Shown: piece by piece, positions 63,691 through 64,000 of the stretch
How positions within the stretch are numbered: the first letter of the stretch is position 1
Layout of the letters: every line of letters begins with the position of its first letter
From: Phorcus lineatus
Taxonomy: Eukaryota > Mollusca > Gastropoda > Trochida > Trochidae
NCBI GenBank assembly: GCA_921293015.1
Contig: OV121091.1
Coordinates: 29,806,839-29,870,838 of the forward strand
Direction: 5' to 3'
DNA: 64,000 nucleotides
The notes under the pieces: model-generated
What the model saw: the letters and a program-made list of their open reading frames with translations, nothing else
What the model was told of the DNA's origin: nothing
The model's database searches: none
Program-made: the position numbers and the translations under genes

Positions 63691-63819
63691 AGACTGAATC
63701 TGTCCGTCCATGGTTGGTTCTCGCCATCTCGCTCTGACTATCACATCAGCCGTATACTGTTCTTTGAGCGTATCAATCTCCCCGACCTTGAAGAACTGGA
63801 CGCATACCTGTACCTTCAC
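63691..63819 (-). CDS. Pentameric ligand-gated ion channel, N-terminal-most visible exon (partial gene)
   Basis: 43 codons, phase 0: VKVQVCVQFFKVGEIDTLKE, then YTADVIVRARWREP and MDGQIQS, ending at TCT before GTGAGT. The pattern (first beta-strand, then ARWREP, the strand leading to the W-x-P motif) fits the start of the extracellular domain, which binds the ligand. A signal peptide and any earlier residues must lie beyond 64000. With the other four exons this gives 305 contiguous residues, all joined by phase-0 introns. Likely a plasma-membrane pentameric channel of the type usually annotated as cys-loop ligand-gated ion channel-like; ligand unknown. Confidence 0.85.
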
Positions 63820-64000
63820 CTGCAACACAATCAGACAATATACCTGTACCATCACCTGAAACACAAACAGACATTATATTTTTATCTTCACCTGAAACAC
63901 AAACATATATTTCACCAGTACCTTCACCTAAAACACAATCAGACAATATACCCGTACCTTCACCCGAAACACAATCAGACAATATACCTGTACCTTCACC
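63817..64000. repeat. 36-bp tandem array built from an acceptor junction, runs off the window
   Basis: Five units on the minus strand of the form GATTGTGTTTCAGGTGAAGG then TACAGGTATATTGTCT. The real exon begins GTGAAGGTACAGGTATGCG directly after TTGTGTTGCAG. Each unit thus repeats the end of the polypyrimidine tract, the AG and the first exon bases. 36 bp is 12 codons, so the frame stays open through the array. Confidence 0.92.

Overview
This window is AT-rich eukaryotic nuclear DNA with introns, microsatellites, minisatellites, foldbacks and decayed retroelements. The gene families (a RING/B-box/beta-propeller TRIM, a TPR-SET-MYND protein, a Cys-less pentameric ligand-gated channel) and the texture of the repeats suggest a marine lophotrochozoan, most likely a bivalve mollusc. 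That placement is inference; nothing here fixes the species.

Four protein genes can be supported. (1) A single-coding-exon PLAC8/cornifelin-family gene lies on the minus strand at 14553-14882. (2) A plus-strand gene with three coding exons, 22985-27594, encodes a 729-residue TPR-SET-MYND protein. Its splice phases match exactly, and it has a candidate promoter and 5' UTR exon near 22.1 kb. (3) A minus-strand TRIM-like gene has its whole 644-residue coding region in one exon (39080-41014) and a probable noncoding first exon near 44.13-44.24 kb. (4) The right end (53471-63819, minus strand) holds five in-phase exons of a pentameric ligand-gated ion channel. Its amino terminus lies beyond the window. 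It lacks the Cys-loop cysteines and has a very short M3-M4 loop.

Layout: 0-13 kb is intergenic, with a terminal-inverted-repeat element (840-1816), a (TC)n tract and a LINE fragment. At 13-15 kb there is a foldback element and the PLAC8 gene. 15-22 kb is intergenic. 22-28 kb is the SMYD-like gene. At 29-30 kb there is a long (GTA)n field. 31-37 kb is a repeat-dense block with several long hairpins and a 31/32-bp minisatellite. 37-44.3 kb is the TRIM gene, whose intron carries a probable TTAA-flanked element. 44-53 kb is intergenic with a dead LINE reverse transcriptase. 53-64 kb is the channel gene.

The most interesting observation is in the channel gene. Two of its minisatellites are made from its own splice junctions: one repeats the 5' donor of the M2 exon and the other repeats the 3' acceptor of the first visible exon. 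A third array begins at the acceptor side of another exon. The genes are not an operon and show no sign of working together; they are ordinary neighbours on a chromosome.
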